Shown here in pieces: positions 15,016-22,100 of a stretch of DNA of 24,620 nt. Made by a program: the position numbers and the translations under genes. Each line of letters starts with the position of its first letter. Position 1 is the first letter of the stretch. This DNA comes from CAZPMO01 sp964587515. Its GTDB lineage: Bacteria; Pseudomonadota; Alphaproteobacteria; MPNO01. Location: contig CAZPMO010000060.1 in the NCBI GenBank assembly GCA_964587515.1, positions 1-24,620 on the forward strand, given 5' to 3'. The notes under the pieces were generated by a model that did no database searches, was not told the origin of the DNA, and worked only from the letters and a program-made list of their open reading frames with translations.

Positions 15016-16590
15016 TCACCATTCGCCGATGATCACGCCGACGTTGCGCGACCCGTCGGTGCGCTCGATCACCACCTCGTCCGGGACGGTGATTCGATTC
15101 TTGCGCCGCGTGATGCGTTCGAACAGGCGGCTATGCATGTCGGCGCGCACGTCGGCGTAGCCCGGATCGTCGCCGAGATCGACGAATTCGTTAGGGTCGT
15201 TCTCGAGGTCGAAGAGCTGCGGGCGGAAACCCATGAAGTGGATGTATTTCCAGCGATCCGTGCGGATCATGTAACAGCGCGCCTCGTGCGGCGCGACGCC
15301 GAGTTCCAGCCGGGCGTGGTAATAGGCGTAATCAAGCTCGGTGAACACCTCTTCCCGCCAGTCACCGGTCTCTCCGCCGCGCAGCAGCGGCATCAGCGAT
15401 CGACCCTCGACAATGTGCGTCGGCACGCTCCCCCCGGCCGCGTCCAGAAACGTCGGCACCAGATCGATCGCCTCGACAAGACGGTCGTCGACCGCGCCCC
15501 GCGTCGCATCCGCCGCCGGGTCCGGATCATAGACGATCATCGGGATGCGGATGCTGGGTTCGTGGAACATCTCCTTTTCACCGAGCCAGTGATCGCCGAG
15601 ATAATCGCCATGGTCCGACGTGAACACGATCATCGTGTCCTCCATGCGGCCGGCTTCCTCGAGATAGGCGAACAACCGTCCCAGGTGATCGTCGATCTGC
15701 TTCACCAGCCCCATGTAGACAGGCACGACCGCTTCGCAGACCTCTTTGCGCCCGAAGGCCTGGCCCGAAGTGTGGTTCATGAATGCGCGAAATACGGGAT
15801 GCGGGTTTTCGCGTTCTTTCTCGTCTCGGACCAGCGGCAGACAATCGTCGAGACCGTACATGTTGTGATAGGGCGCGGGCGCGATATAGGGCCAGTGCGG
15901 CTTGATATAGGAAAGATGAAGACACCAGGGGTCGTCGCCCTGCTCCTCCATGAACTCGATCGCCCGGTTGGTCATGTAGGGGGTTTCGGAATGCTCTTCC
16001 TTGACGCGCGCGGGCAGGTGGCTGTTGCGCATCAGCCAGCCGGACAGCACTTCGCCGTCCTCGCTTTCCGCGGCGTTGGCGAAGTCGTTCCACGGGTTAT
16101 CGCTGTCATAGCCGAGATCGCGCAGATACTTGTTATAGGCGAGGTCGGGTTTGACCTTCTGGTTGGGATGCTCGCCGTCGTCGCGCTCATAGGGCTCGAA
16201 GCCGCATTCGCCGATATTGACGCCCAGTTCGGTATCCATCGCGAGACCGCGCAGCTTCATGCCGTCGAGATCGGGGACCATATGTGTCTTGCCGACCAGG
16301 GCGACGCGTATGCCGGTCGGTCGCAGATAGTCGCCGAGCGTGAATTCACCGACCGGCAGCGGCACGAAATTCCAAGTCGCGCCATGGCTGAAGGCTGTGC
16401 GCCCGGTATAGAACGACATGCGCGACGGGCCGCATACCGGCGATTGCACATAGGCGTGGCTGAACATCACGCCCTTGGCCGCCAACGCATCGATGTTGGG
16501 GGTTTCAAGGTTCGGGTGCCCCGCGCAGGACAGGTAATCCGCGCGCAACTGGTCGCTCATGATGAACAGGATATTCTTGACGTTGCCCAT
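15016..16590 (-). CDS. Sulfatase-superfamily hydrolase resembling phosphonate monoester hydrolase/phosphodiesterase
   Basis: This 524-residue protein belongs to the alkaline-phosphatase-superfamily sulfatases. The formylglycine motif is C-G-P-S-R with Cys53, which must be oxidised by a formylglycine-generating enzyme, not seen in the window. Metal-ligand candidates are Asp13-Gln14 (SDQLRAD) and Asp326-His327 (FTSDHGDYLGDH). The Asp-Gln pair instead of Asp-Asp, the PHWPYIAPAPYHNMY segment (231-245) and the C-terminal W-K-Y-I-H-F...LFDLENDPNEF section resemble rhizobial and Burkholderia phosphonate monoester hydrolases more than arylsulfatases. No signal peptide is seen, so it is probably cytoplasmic, fitting the PMH group. 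A GGGGGGA binding site lies 5 nt before the ATG. It is a single gene, divergent from the LOG gene. The substrate may be a sulfate ester, phosphodiester or phosphonate monoester. Confidence 0.85.
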   Translation of the reverse strand: MGNVKNILFIMSDQLRADYLSCAGHPNLETPNIDALAAKGVMFSHAYVQSPVCGPSRMSFYTGRTAFSHGATWNFVPLPVGEFTLGDYLRPTGIRVALVGKTHMVPDLDGMKLRGLAMDTELGVNIGECGFEPYERDDGEHPNQKVKPDLAYNKYLRDLGYDSDNPWNDFANAAESEDGEVLSGWLMRNSHLPARVKEEHSETPYMTNRAIEFMEEQGDDPWCLHLSYIKPHWPYIAPAPYHNMYGLDDCLPLVRDEKERENPHPVFRAFMNHTSGQAFGRKEVCEAVVPVYMGLVKQIDDHLGRLFAYLEEAGRMEDTMIVFTSDHGDYLGDHWLGEKEMFHEPSIRIPMIVYDPDPAADATRGAVDDRLVEAIDLVPTFLDAAGGSVPTHIVEGRSLMPLLRGGETGDWREEVFTELDYAYYHARLELGVAPHEARCYMIRTDRWKYIHFMGFRPQLFDLENDPNEFVDLGDDPGYADVRADMHSRLFERITRRKNRITVPDEVVIERTDGSRNVGVIIGEW

Positions 16591-16744
16591 GCCGATCCCC
16601 CCTATTTGCCGTCGGCGATACCGATGATCTCCCGATTTTCTACCTTATTCAGCCGAATTTCGAAATTTTGATTTGTGGCGCCGAGGCGCTCAGGCGTCAT
16701 GGTTATTGAACTCTTAACTTGGCCCTGTTACCGGTGCGCGCATC
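16591..16744. promoter_or_regulatory. Divergent intergenic region between the sulfatase and LOG genes
   Basis: This 154-bp gap carries the start signals of both genes. Its centre (about 16630-16725) is AT-rich. On the plus strand a TTGAAC hexamer occurs shortly before the LOG gene start, which has no obvious ribosome binding site. No operator or terminator could be assigned. Confidence 0.35.
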
Positions 16745-17560
16745 ATGGATGAACAAAGCTACCGCGTGCCCAAGGCGTTTCATAACGACGCGTTCCTGGA
16801 GGAGCCCGATGCGCGGCCGATCCGCCTGCTGGCTGAGTATCTCGAACCGAAAAAACGGTTCGACGACGCGCGCATCCGCGACACGATCCTGTTTTTCGGC
16901 TCGGCGCGCACGCCCTCGCGCGAACAGGCGCTGGCCGAGCTCGAGGACGCGAAGGCCGGCAACGGCGATGTGGCGCGCGCGGAAATTCGCCTCGAGACAT
17001 CGCGCTATTACGAGGCGACGCGCGAACTCGCCGCCCGTTTTACCGATTGGTCGAAGGAGATGAAGGGCAAGGGGCGGCGTTTCGTCGTCTGCTCCGGCGG
17101 CGGGCCGGGCATCATGGAGGCCGCTAATCGCGGCGCCTCGGAAGCCAAGGGCGAGAATATCGGGCTCTGCATCTCGCTGCCGTTCGAATCCTCCGGCAAC
17201 CGGTTCATCACCCGCAAACTGAATTTCGCGTTCCACTATTTCTTCATGCGCAAGTTCTGGTTCCTCTATCTCGCCAAGGCGATGATCATCATGCCCGGCG
17301 GCTTCGGCACGCTGGACGAGCTGATGGAAGCCCTGACTCTGATCCAGACCAAAAAAATGACAAAGCGCATGCCCATCGTGCTGTTCGGCACCGATTACTG
17401 GAACCAGGTGATCAACTTCGAGCCGATGGTGAAGTACGGCATGATCGACGCGGTCGATGTGAATCTGTTCCACGCCACCGATTCCATCGACGACGCGTAC
17501 GACTATATCACCCGTGAATTGGGCGAATTCGCCGTCGACAATCCCGGCGCCAGCCTCTGA
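16745..17560 (+). CDS. LOG family protein (nucleoside 5'-monophosphate phosphoribohydrolase-like)
   Basis: This 271-residue protein belongs to the LOG/TIGR00730 group, once annotated 'lysine decarboxylase'. Characterised members release a base from a nucleoside 5'-monophosphate, including cytokinin ribotides in plants and some bacteria. Diagnostic motifs are GSARTPS (52-58), GGGPGIMEAANRG (118-130) and the catalytic P-G-G-x-G-T-x-x-E motif as PGGFGTLDE (184-192), all intact. It is longer than the ~190-residue minimal LOG because of an N-terminal extension and an insert at about 60-105, placing it in the longer type-II-like bacterial branch. No membrane segment is certain, though FHYFFMRKFWFLYLAKAMIIM (163-183) is a hydrophobic core strand-helix. 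The ribosome binding site is weak. The iron-oxidase gene follows 84 bp downstream on the same strand. Confidence 0.88.
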   Translation: MDEQSYRVPKAFHNDAFLEEPDARPIRLLAEYLEPKKRFDDARIRDTILFFGSARTPSREQALAELEDAKAGNGDVARAEIRLETSRYYEATRELAARFTDWSKEMKGKGRRFVVCSGGGPGIMEAANRGASEAKGENIGLCISLPFESSGNRFITRKLNFAFHYFFMRKFWFLYLAKAMIIMPGGFGTLDELMEALTLIQTKKMTKRMPIVLFGTDYWNQVINFEPMVKYGMIDAVDVNLFHATDSIDDAYDYITRELGEFAVDNPGASL

Positions 17561-17644
17561 TCGCTAGTGCACTATCCGAGCATCTGCCGCGTTGCCCGGC
17601 GGCGGCGCGCCGTGTAGCATCCTGTTCGGACACAGGAGGACGAT

Positions 17645-18388
17645 ATGGCAGATTCGGGATCGATGGCCGCGCGCATCAACGAGATTCGCGACCAGTGGCA
17701 CACCAAGAAACACCCCTTTTTCCTCGGCATGCTCGACGGGTCGCTGGACCTGAAACCGCTCGGCATCTACATGGCCGCCCATTTCCAGTTCGTGCAGATG
17801 GCGCAGCCGTCCTTCGGGTTGCTTTATTACCGCGCCCCGCATGACGTTCAGCTCTCGCTGATCGACAACCTCAACGAGGAGGAGGGCAACTCCGCTATCC
17901 CGGGCGAGGGCCATGAGCCCCATAACCACAACGACTTGATCTTCGGTTTCTGCGCCGCCGCCGGGCTGTCGGAGGACGAAGTACGCAACCACGCCATGTC
18001 GCCGGCGTGGATCGGACGGTCGCTGCATTATGTGCAGTGCATGCGCGAGGAACCGATCGGGGTGGCGCTGGCGATGCAATCGACCCAGGAAGGCCAGCAG
18101 GTGGCGCTCAACGTCGAGGTCACCATCCCGTCCTTCATCAAGCATTACGGCTATACCAAGGACTCGCCCGAAATCGGCTTCTTCGTCGAACACGCCGAGG
18201 CCGATCTGGAGCATTCCAACCGCCAGCTCGATCTCTGCGTGAAATATCTCGATACGCCGGAGCTTCAGGCGCGCGCGCTGGTGGTCTGCGAGGAAGCGGT
18301 GAAGCTGCGCTGGGAATCCATCACCGACCTCTACCGCCGCTACGTGCTCAACGACGCCGGCGTGCTGCCGCCCGGCATCGCCGCTTAA
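17645..18388 (+). CDS. Haem-oxygenase-like metal-dependent oxidase (HDO/TenA-PqqC fold, iron-containing redox enzyme)
   Basis: This 247-residue all-helical protein has the haem-oxygenase-like fold shared by TenA, PqqC, UndA, SznF and CADD. It carries what looks like the full non-haem diiron ligand set of the HDO group: one of Glu78-80 (NEEEG), His95 in HNDL, Glu149 (STQEGQ), and the H-x3-D-x2-H motif His183-Asp187-His190 (EHAEADLEH). TenA and PqqC lack this set, so an oxygen-activating iron enzyme is the better call. Such enzymes cleave, desaturate or N-oxygenate amino-acid- or fatty-acid-derived substrates; the substrate here is unknown. The start has a perfect AGGAGG site 5 nt before the ATG. 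The M20 peptidase gene begins 1 bp after the stop, indicating an operon and probable translational coupling. Confidence 0.82.
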   Translation: MADSGSMAARINEIRDQWHTKKHPFFLGMLDGSLDLKPLGIYMAAHFQFVQMAQPSFGLLYYRAPHDVQLSLIDNLNEEEGNSAIPGEGHEPHNHNDLIFGFCAAAGLSEDEVRNHAMSPAWIGRSLHYVQCMREEPIGVALAMQSTQEGQQVALNVEVTIPSFIKHYGYTKDSPEIGFFVEHAEADLEHSNRQLDLCVKYLDTPELQARALVVCEEAVKLRWESITDLYRRYVLNDAGVLPPGIAA

Positions 18389-18389
18389 C

Positions 18390-19787
18390 TTGGTCTCGCC
18401 GTCCCGCGCGGCGGCGGTCGCGCGCGCCGCCGCCTATTTCGACGAGGGCGGTTTCGTCCGCGATCTGGCGCGGCGCGTGGCGATCCCGAGCACCAGCCAG
18501 GATTCCGACCGCGCCGACGCGCTGCGCGCCTATCTCGACGACGAGATGTCGCCGACGCTGGCGGCGCTGGGCTATGACTGCGCCACCTTTGATAATCCCG
18601 AAGCCGGCTACGGCCCGATCCTGATCGCCGAGCGCATCGAGGACGCGGCGCTGCCCACCGTTCTCACCTACGGTCACGGCGACACCGTGCGCGGGCTGGA
18701 GGATCTGTGGCGCGACGGGCTGGATCCCTGGACCCTGAAGCAGGAGGGCGACCGCCTCTATGGCAGGGGCACGGCCGATAATAAAGGACAGCACAGCGTC
18801 AATATCGGCGCGCTCGCCGCGGTGATCGAGACCCGCGGCGCGCTCGGCTTTAATTCGCGTCTGCTGATCGAGACCGGCGAGGAGGTCGGCTCACCCGGTT
18901 TGCGCGAATTCTGCGCGGCGCACGCCGACGAAGCGCTGGCCGCCGACGTGTTTTTCTCGTCCGACGGGCCGCGCGTCGCGCCCGACCGGCCAACCATGTT
19001 CCTCGGCGCGCGCGGCGTCCTCCCCATCGAGATTGGCCTGACCTTGCGCGACGGCGGCCACCATTCTGGCAACTGGGGTGGGCTGCTGTCCAATCCCGCG
19101 ATCGTGCTGGCCCAGGCGCTGGCCACCATCACCGATGCGCGCGGCGCGATCCGGGTGCCCGAATGGCGGCCCGACCTGCCGCAATCGGTGCGCCGGGCAT
19201 TGCAGGGGCTGATGGTCGAGGGCGGCGACGACGGACCGGAGATCGATCCCGATTGGGGCGAGCCCGACCTTACCCCGTCGGAACGAGTCTATGGCTGGAA
19301 CAGTTTCGAGATCCTGGCCTTCACCTCGGGCACGCCGGACCGCCCGGTGAACGCGATCCCGCCGTCGGCGCGCGCGCACTGCCAGCTTCGCTATGTGGTC
19401 GGCACGGACGAGGCCGATATCGTGCCGGCGCTGCGCCGCCATCTCGACCGCGAGGGTTTCGAACAAGTGGAGGTGAAGTCGGGCAAGGACGGTATCCTGC
19501 GGGCGACCCGGCTCGATCCCGACGATCCCTGGGTTGCGTGGGCCGCCGAATCGATCGAACGCACCACCGGCGGCGCGCCCGCGATCCTGCCCAATCTCGG
19601 CGGCTCGCTGCCCAACGACATCTTCGCCGAGGTGCTGGGCCTGCCGACCATCTGGGTGCCCCATTCCTATGCCGGCTGTTCGCAGCACGCGCCCGACGAA
19701 CACCTGCTGGCCCCGGTCGCGCGCCAGGGGCTGGAAATCATGGCCGGGCTGTTCTGGGACTTGGGCGAAATTCCGCCCGATAGTTAG
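18390..19787 (+). CDS. M20 family metallopeptidase
   Basis: This 465-residue protein is an M20/M28-clan dizinc hydrolase of the ArgE/DapE/CPG2 type that cleaves a peptide, acyl-amino acid or similar amide. The ligand set is intact: His96 and Asp98 (YGHGDTV), bridging Asp130 (GRGTADNKGQH), catalytic Glu164 with Glu165 (IETGEEVGS), Asp192 (SSDG), and His433 (CSQHAPDEH). A dimerisation (lid) domain spans about 205-335. There is no signal peptide. The start is a TTG at 18390, 1 bp after the stop of the iron-oxidase gene; no upstream alternative exists and the N-terminal sequence aligns as expected, but no clear ribosome binding site is present, so reinitiation from the upstream gene is likely. 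Its amide substrate may be the product or precursor of the oxidase step (inference). Confidence 0.88.
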   Translation: MVSPSRAAAVARAAAYFDEGGFVRDLARRVAIPSTSQDSDRADALRAYLDDEMSPTLAALGYDCATFDNPEAGYGPILIAERIEDAALPTVLTYGHGDTVRGLEDLWRDGLDPWTLKQEGDRLYGRGTADNKGQHSVNIGALAAVIETRGALGFNSRLLIETGEEVGSPGLREFCAAHADEALAADVFFSSDGPRVAPDRPTMFLGARGVLPIEIGLTLRDGGHHSGNWGGLLSNPAIVLAQALATITDARGAIRVPEWRPDLPQSVRRALQGLMVEGGDDGPEIDPDWGEPDLTPSERVYGWNSFEILAFTSGTPDRPVNAIPPSARAHCQLRYVVGTDEADIVPALRRHLDREGFEQVEVKSGKDGILRATRLDPDDPWVAWAAESIERTTGGAPAILPNLGGSLPNDIFAEVLGLPTIWVPHSYAGCSQHAPDEHLLAPVARQGLEIMAGLFWDLGEIPPDS

Positions 19788-20133
19788 TCCACAACCGATT
19801 CGCTTTCGCGGCGAAAACGCCGTTTTCCGCGTGATATCATTTCGGCTTGTTTGTTTCGTTGCCCCCTGGGCTCGACGAAGGAGCAAAGGCATAACCGAAA
19901 GCCTGCGCCGCACCGTCCGCGCGTTCCTGAACAGCGAACGCCCCGCGACACGAAACGAAGCCGAACAACTCGTCCAGGACTGGTTCGGCCGCTACGACCC
20001 CGACCCAATCCTGCTCGACGAAGAAATCACCCATCACCCGACGGAACCGGCTCGCTCTACCGCCTGATCGTCCGACATAAGACAAAGAGGATGGGTGGGC
20101 CCCGAAGGGCGAGTGCTCCGTGTAAAGCTGAAT
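19788..20133. other. 346-bp gap between the M20 peptidase and the exported duplicated protein
   Basis: The first part has an imperfect hairpin at about 19806-19832 (GCGG..AAAAC against GTTTTCCGC, 3-nt loop) that could end the peptidase transcript, although it lacks a T-tract. The middle holds a reading frame with a damaged start (19891-20067, listed separately). The last ~65 bp, downstream of the minus-strand exported-protein gene, contain only a short GCCC/GGGC hairpin near 20100 and no convincing terminator. Confidence 0.5.
19891..20067 (+). pseudogene. Small reading frame with ATA in place of a start codon
   Basis: A 58-codon frame ends with TGA at 20065-20067 and looks coding: it is rich in Glu, Asp and Arg, is predicted helical (ESLRRTVRAFLNSE, EAEQLVQDWFGRYDPDP), and has GC-rich third positions. 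A GAAGGAG ribosome binding site sits 7 nt before codon ATA (19891-19893), exactly where ATG would be expected. Either the start was lost by a single G-to-A change, or ATA is used as a rare start, or the true start is a GTG at 19831 that would add 20 residues without a binding site. I recognise no family. It follows the M20 gene on the same strand by about 100 bp. Confidence 0.45.
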
Positions 20134-21018
20134 TCACGGCGCGCCATCGATCCAGTAGAGGCCATTGTAGTTGATCGTTTTCGGTCCCGGCGAAATCATT
20201 TTTTCGCTGACCGTCATTATCACGCGGCGAGGATATTTTTTTCCATAGGCGCTCACCATCTCCTTCGACATACCTAGTCTCCGATCGCATTCGTCGATGA
20301 ATTGGAGATAGAGACGGTTGCGTCCCTGCCAATGGAAACTGAAGCCCGCGATGTCTGGATAATGATCGATCGCGTACTTCGTTATAAAGCGGCCTAGGCT
20401 TTCGCCTCCGCTCGTGACATCGAAGTCGTCGGAAATCTCCACATCAATTCGAACGATGCAATCGGCGCGCCGGAACCTTCGTCTAATTTCAAAAAATCGC
20501 TGTTCGAGAGAATACTTCTCGGGCGTTTTTTTTACCTTTTTCGAGCTAATTCTCGCTTCGCCGGGATGGGCGACCATATGAGCGCGCGCTATTCGACGCG
20601 CGATGTCCTGCCTTTGTTCACACTGGCCACCGAAACGAAGATAGACCAGTTCAAAGTTGACCCATGCGAGGCTGATGTCGGGCGTAGAGGGATGATCCAC
20701 TGTCAAGTAACGCCTGAAGGACAGATTGATATTAGAGATATTTTTCGGCCCATTTTTTAGATCATCGTGCCTGATATCCAATCGAACCAGGCATTGCGCG
20801 CTCATCACCGTGCGGCCCGCCTGACTGCGATCCCTCTCGCTTGAATACGCGGTTCCCGGGACAAGGGGAGCGGCTGACGCCAGCCAGAACAGGAGCAAGG
20901 CGGCGAGACGACAAAATATTCTCCCGGCCGAAACCGGGCGGGAGTTATTCCAATGGTCCGCTTTTTCCGTCGGCGCGGAACCAAGGAGATTTGTCTCGCC
21001 GCCTCGTCCTGCGATCAT
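20134..21018 (-). CDS. Exported protein of unknown function with two copies of a cysteine-paired module
   Basis: I do not recognise this 294-residue protein. Residues 33-58 (a basic start, then LAALLLFWLASAAPLV and GTAYS) look like a signal peptide or anchor after an unusually long polar N-terminus. The rest is an internal duplication: module A about 76-158 and module B about 187-270. Each opens with C-[LI]-V-R-[LI]-D-[IV], has D-H followed by P-D-I, then a [VL]-Y-L-x-F strand, and a second Cys exactly 57 residues after the first (Cys76/Cys133 and Cys187/Cys244). Paired cysteines in an exported protein suggest a disulfide in each module. Between them lies a lysine/arginine-rich linker. The ATG overlaps the stop of the peptidoglycan-binding gene (ATGA), so the two are made together. 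Base composition is more AT-rich than the neighbours, suggesting later acquisition. Confidence 0.7.
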   Translation of the reverse strand: MIAGRGGETNLLGSAPTEKADHWNNSRPVSAGRIFCRLAALLLFWLASAAPLVPGTAYSSERDRSQAGRTVMSAQCLVRLDIRHDDLKNGPKNISNINLSFRRYLTVDHPSTPDISLAWVNFELVYLRFGGQCEQRQDIARRIARAHMVAHPGEARISSKKVKKTPEKYSLEQRFFEIRRRFRRADCIVRIDVEISDDFDVTSGGESLGRFITKYAIDHYPDIAGFSFHWQGRNRLYLQFIDECDRRLGMSKEMVSAYGKKYPRRVIMTVSEKMISPGPKTINYNGLYWIDGAP

Positions 21019-21956
21019 TCCGTTTTGCTGCCCTTGGGTACCTCGATCATCAGCATAACGCCCGACGAGCTGGCATTGAAAGGAGGTTGAGGCGGAATAT
21101 AGACCCGCACTTCGAATCCGTACGGGTTATCGTGGGGTGGGTCCCAACGTTTTGAGTTCGGGACTCCCGGCATCAACCCTGGTCCACCCAAATCCGGGCT
21201 TGTTTGGCCCCGCACTATTGGTTGAGCCTTTCCATGGGCGTCAATCGGCAACCATCTCACTTTGTATAATAGCCCATCATGCCCGGCTGTAAGGCTGATA
21301 CGTTTGATATTAATTGGGCCCTTGACCCTTATCGTGTGTTCGTCGCCGATACTGAACAGCGTTTGTTTGGTTTCCCACTCTATATCCTTCGCTTCCTTTT
21401 TGGGCTTCGCTCGCTCCAGGCCGTCATCCTTGGCGGGTGGGCCTTCCACCTTGACCGGCGTTCCGGGTTCCGGGGTCTGCCCGGCGGCGGGAAGGACGGG
21501 TTTCAGTTGGCGGTTCCGTCGCGCCTGGGTGAGGATCGCGTCTCTCTTTTCGTCGGGCACGTTATCGCCCTTGGCATCGACCCAGCGGGGCAGGCCGTCG
21601 AAACGGTCCTGAGGGTCGGGCAGCAGTTTCAGCCCCGCATTGTTGAGCGCGGCGAACGGCGCGCGGATGGCCTCCATGGCGTCGGGTCCGGCCATGTCTT
21701 TTGCATCCAATGCCAGCGTGATCGCGCGTTCGGTGGGGCCGGCGGGATCGACCTGACCGTCCTCCTTGAGGCCGAAATCCCACTGGAACGACGTGACCCT
21801 GTCGTTCAGGCTGGAATCGTATATGCCGGACGGCTGCGGCGCCGATTGGCCGTGGCCTGTCTTGTCGAGGGCCTTGCGCAGGCGCACCACGTCGTTGGCG
21901 ACGCTGTTGCCGGAGCCGACCGGGCGGGTGATGAAGAAATCGGGGAATCTGAGCAT
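21015..21956 (-). CDS. Peptidoglycan-binding domain protein
   Basis: This 313-residue protein has a PG_binding_1-type domain at about 20-82 (VVRLRKAL..., G-I-Y-D, FQWDFGLKEDGQVDP, GPTERAI). A spacer follows, then a Pro/Lys-rich linker (about 155-190) and an unrecognised beta-rich C-terminal domain (195-308) with WETKQTLFSIGDEHTIRVKG and an aromatic, proline-rich end. There is no signal peptide after the chosen start, which is odd for a wall-binding protein; export by another route or a cytoplasmic role remains open. The ATG at 21956 has an AAAGGAAA binding site. An upstream TTG start at 22091 would translate through two terminator hairpins and gives non-protein-like sequence, so it is rejected. 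It overlaps the exported duplicated-module gene by ATGA. Its leader carries a promoter and two tandem terminators, suggesting attenuation. Confidence 0.78.
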   Translation of the reverse strand: MLRFPDFFITRPVGSGNSVANDVVRLRKALDKTGHGQSAPQPSGIYDSSLNDRVTSFQWDFGLKEDGQVDPAGPTERAITLALDAKDMAGPDAMEAIRAPFAALNNAGLKLLPDPQDRFDGLPRWVDAKGDNVPDEKRDAILTQARRNRQLKPVLPAAGQTPEPGTPVKVEGPPAKDDGLERAKPKKEAKDIEWETKQTLFSIGDEHTIRVKGPINIKRISLTAGHDGLLYKVRWLPIDAHGKAQPIVRGQTSPDLGGPGLMPGVPNSKRWDPPHDNPYGFEVRVYIPPQPPFNASSSGVMLMIEVPKGSKTE

Positions 21957-21969
21957 GAGGTTTCCTTTG

Positions 21970-22014
21970 AAAAAAAACGCCGCCCGCCTCGCGATGAACG
22001 AGGGGGACGGCGTT
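21970..22014 (-). terminator. Intrinsic terminator or attenuator hairpin directly before the peptidoglycan-binding gene
   Basis: On the minus strand, 16-nt arms (22014-21999 and 21991-21976) pair with one mismatch and one G-U wobble around a 7-nt loop. The arms start AACGCCG and end CGGCGTT, and the hairpin runs into eight T (21977-21970). The T-tract ends only 13 nt before the ATG at 21956, next to the ribosome binding site, so no promoter can lie between. It is either an attenuator in the leader or the last terminator of the upstream operon that the downstream gene must read through. Confidence 0.8.
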
Positions 22015-22024
22015 GGCTGGACAC

Positions 22025-22057
22025 AAAAAATCCGCCCGGCGGAGGCTCCGCAGGCGG
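22025..22057 (-). terminator. Second intrinsic terminator hairpin, in tandem
   Basis: On the minus strand, CCGCC (22057-22053) pairs with GGCGG (22036-22032) and GCGG (22051-22048) with CCGC (22042-22039), with a small internal loop and a five-base apical loop. The hairpin is followed by A and six T (22030-22025). It lies just upstream of the other terminator in the same orientation. Confidence 0.75.
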
Positions 22058-22059
22058 TG

Positions 22060-22077
22060 TTACCAAGGATCGCGCAT
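22060..22077 (-). other. Possible five-codon leader frame (Met-Arg-Asp-Pro-Trp)
   Basis: Between the predicted transcription start (about 22094) and the first terminator hairpin, the minus strand has ATG CGC GAT CCT TGG TAA. It lies where an attenuation leader peptide would, but has no ribosome binding site and is short enough to occur by chance. Confidence 0.2.
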
Positions 22078-22100
22078 TGGATTTTACGCAATCTGACGTT

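Noticed and set aside
15133..16671. 512-codon plus-strand frame opposite the sulfatase-like gene
   Set aside because: Antisense shadow of a gene with an intact formylglycine motif and metal ligands.
17645..18388. TenA thiaminase or PqqC assignment for the haem-oxygenase-fold protein
   Set aside because: The likely metal ligand set, including H-x3-D-x2-H, is characteristic of the HDO oxidases and absent from TenA and PqqC; no thiamine or PQQ genes are nearby.
20095..20277. 60-codon plus-strand frame opposite the end of the exported duplicated protein
   Set aside because: It is a shadow of the minus-strand gene and has no binding site.
21957..22091. TTG start at 22091 for the peptidoglycan-binding protein
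   Set aside because: The added 45 residues would be translated from two terminator hairpins and do not look like protein; the ATG at 21956 has a good binding site.
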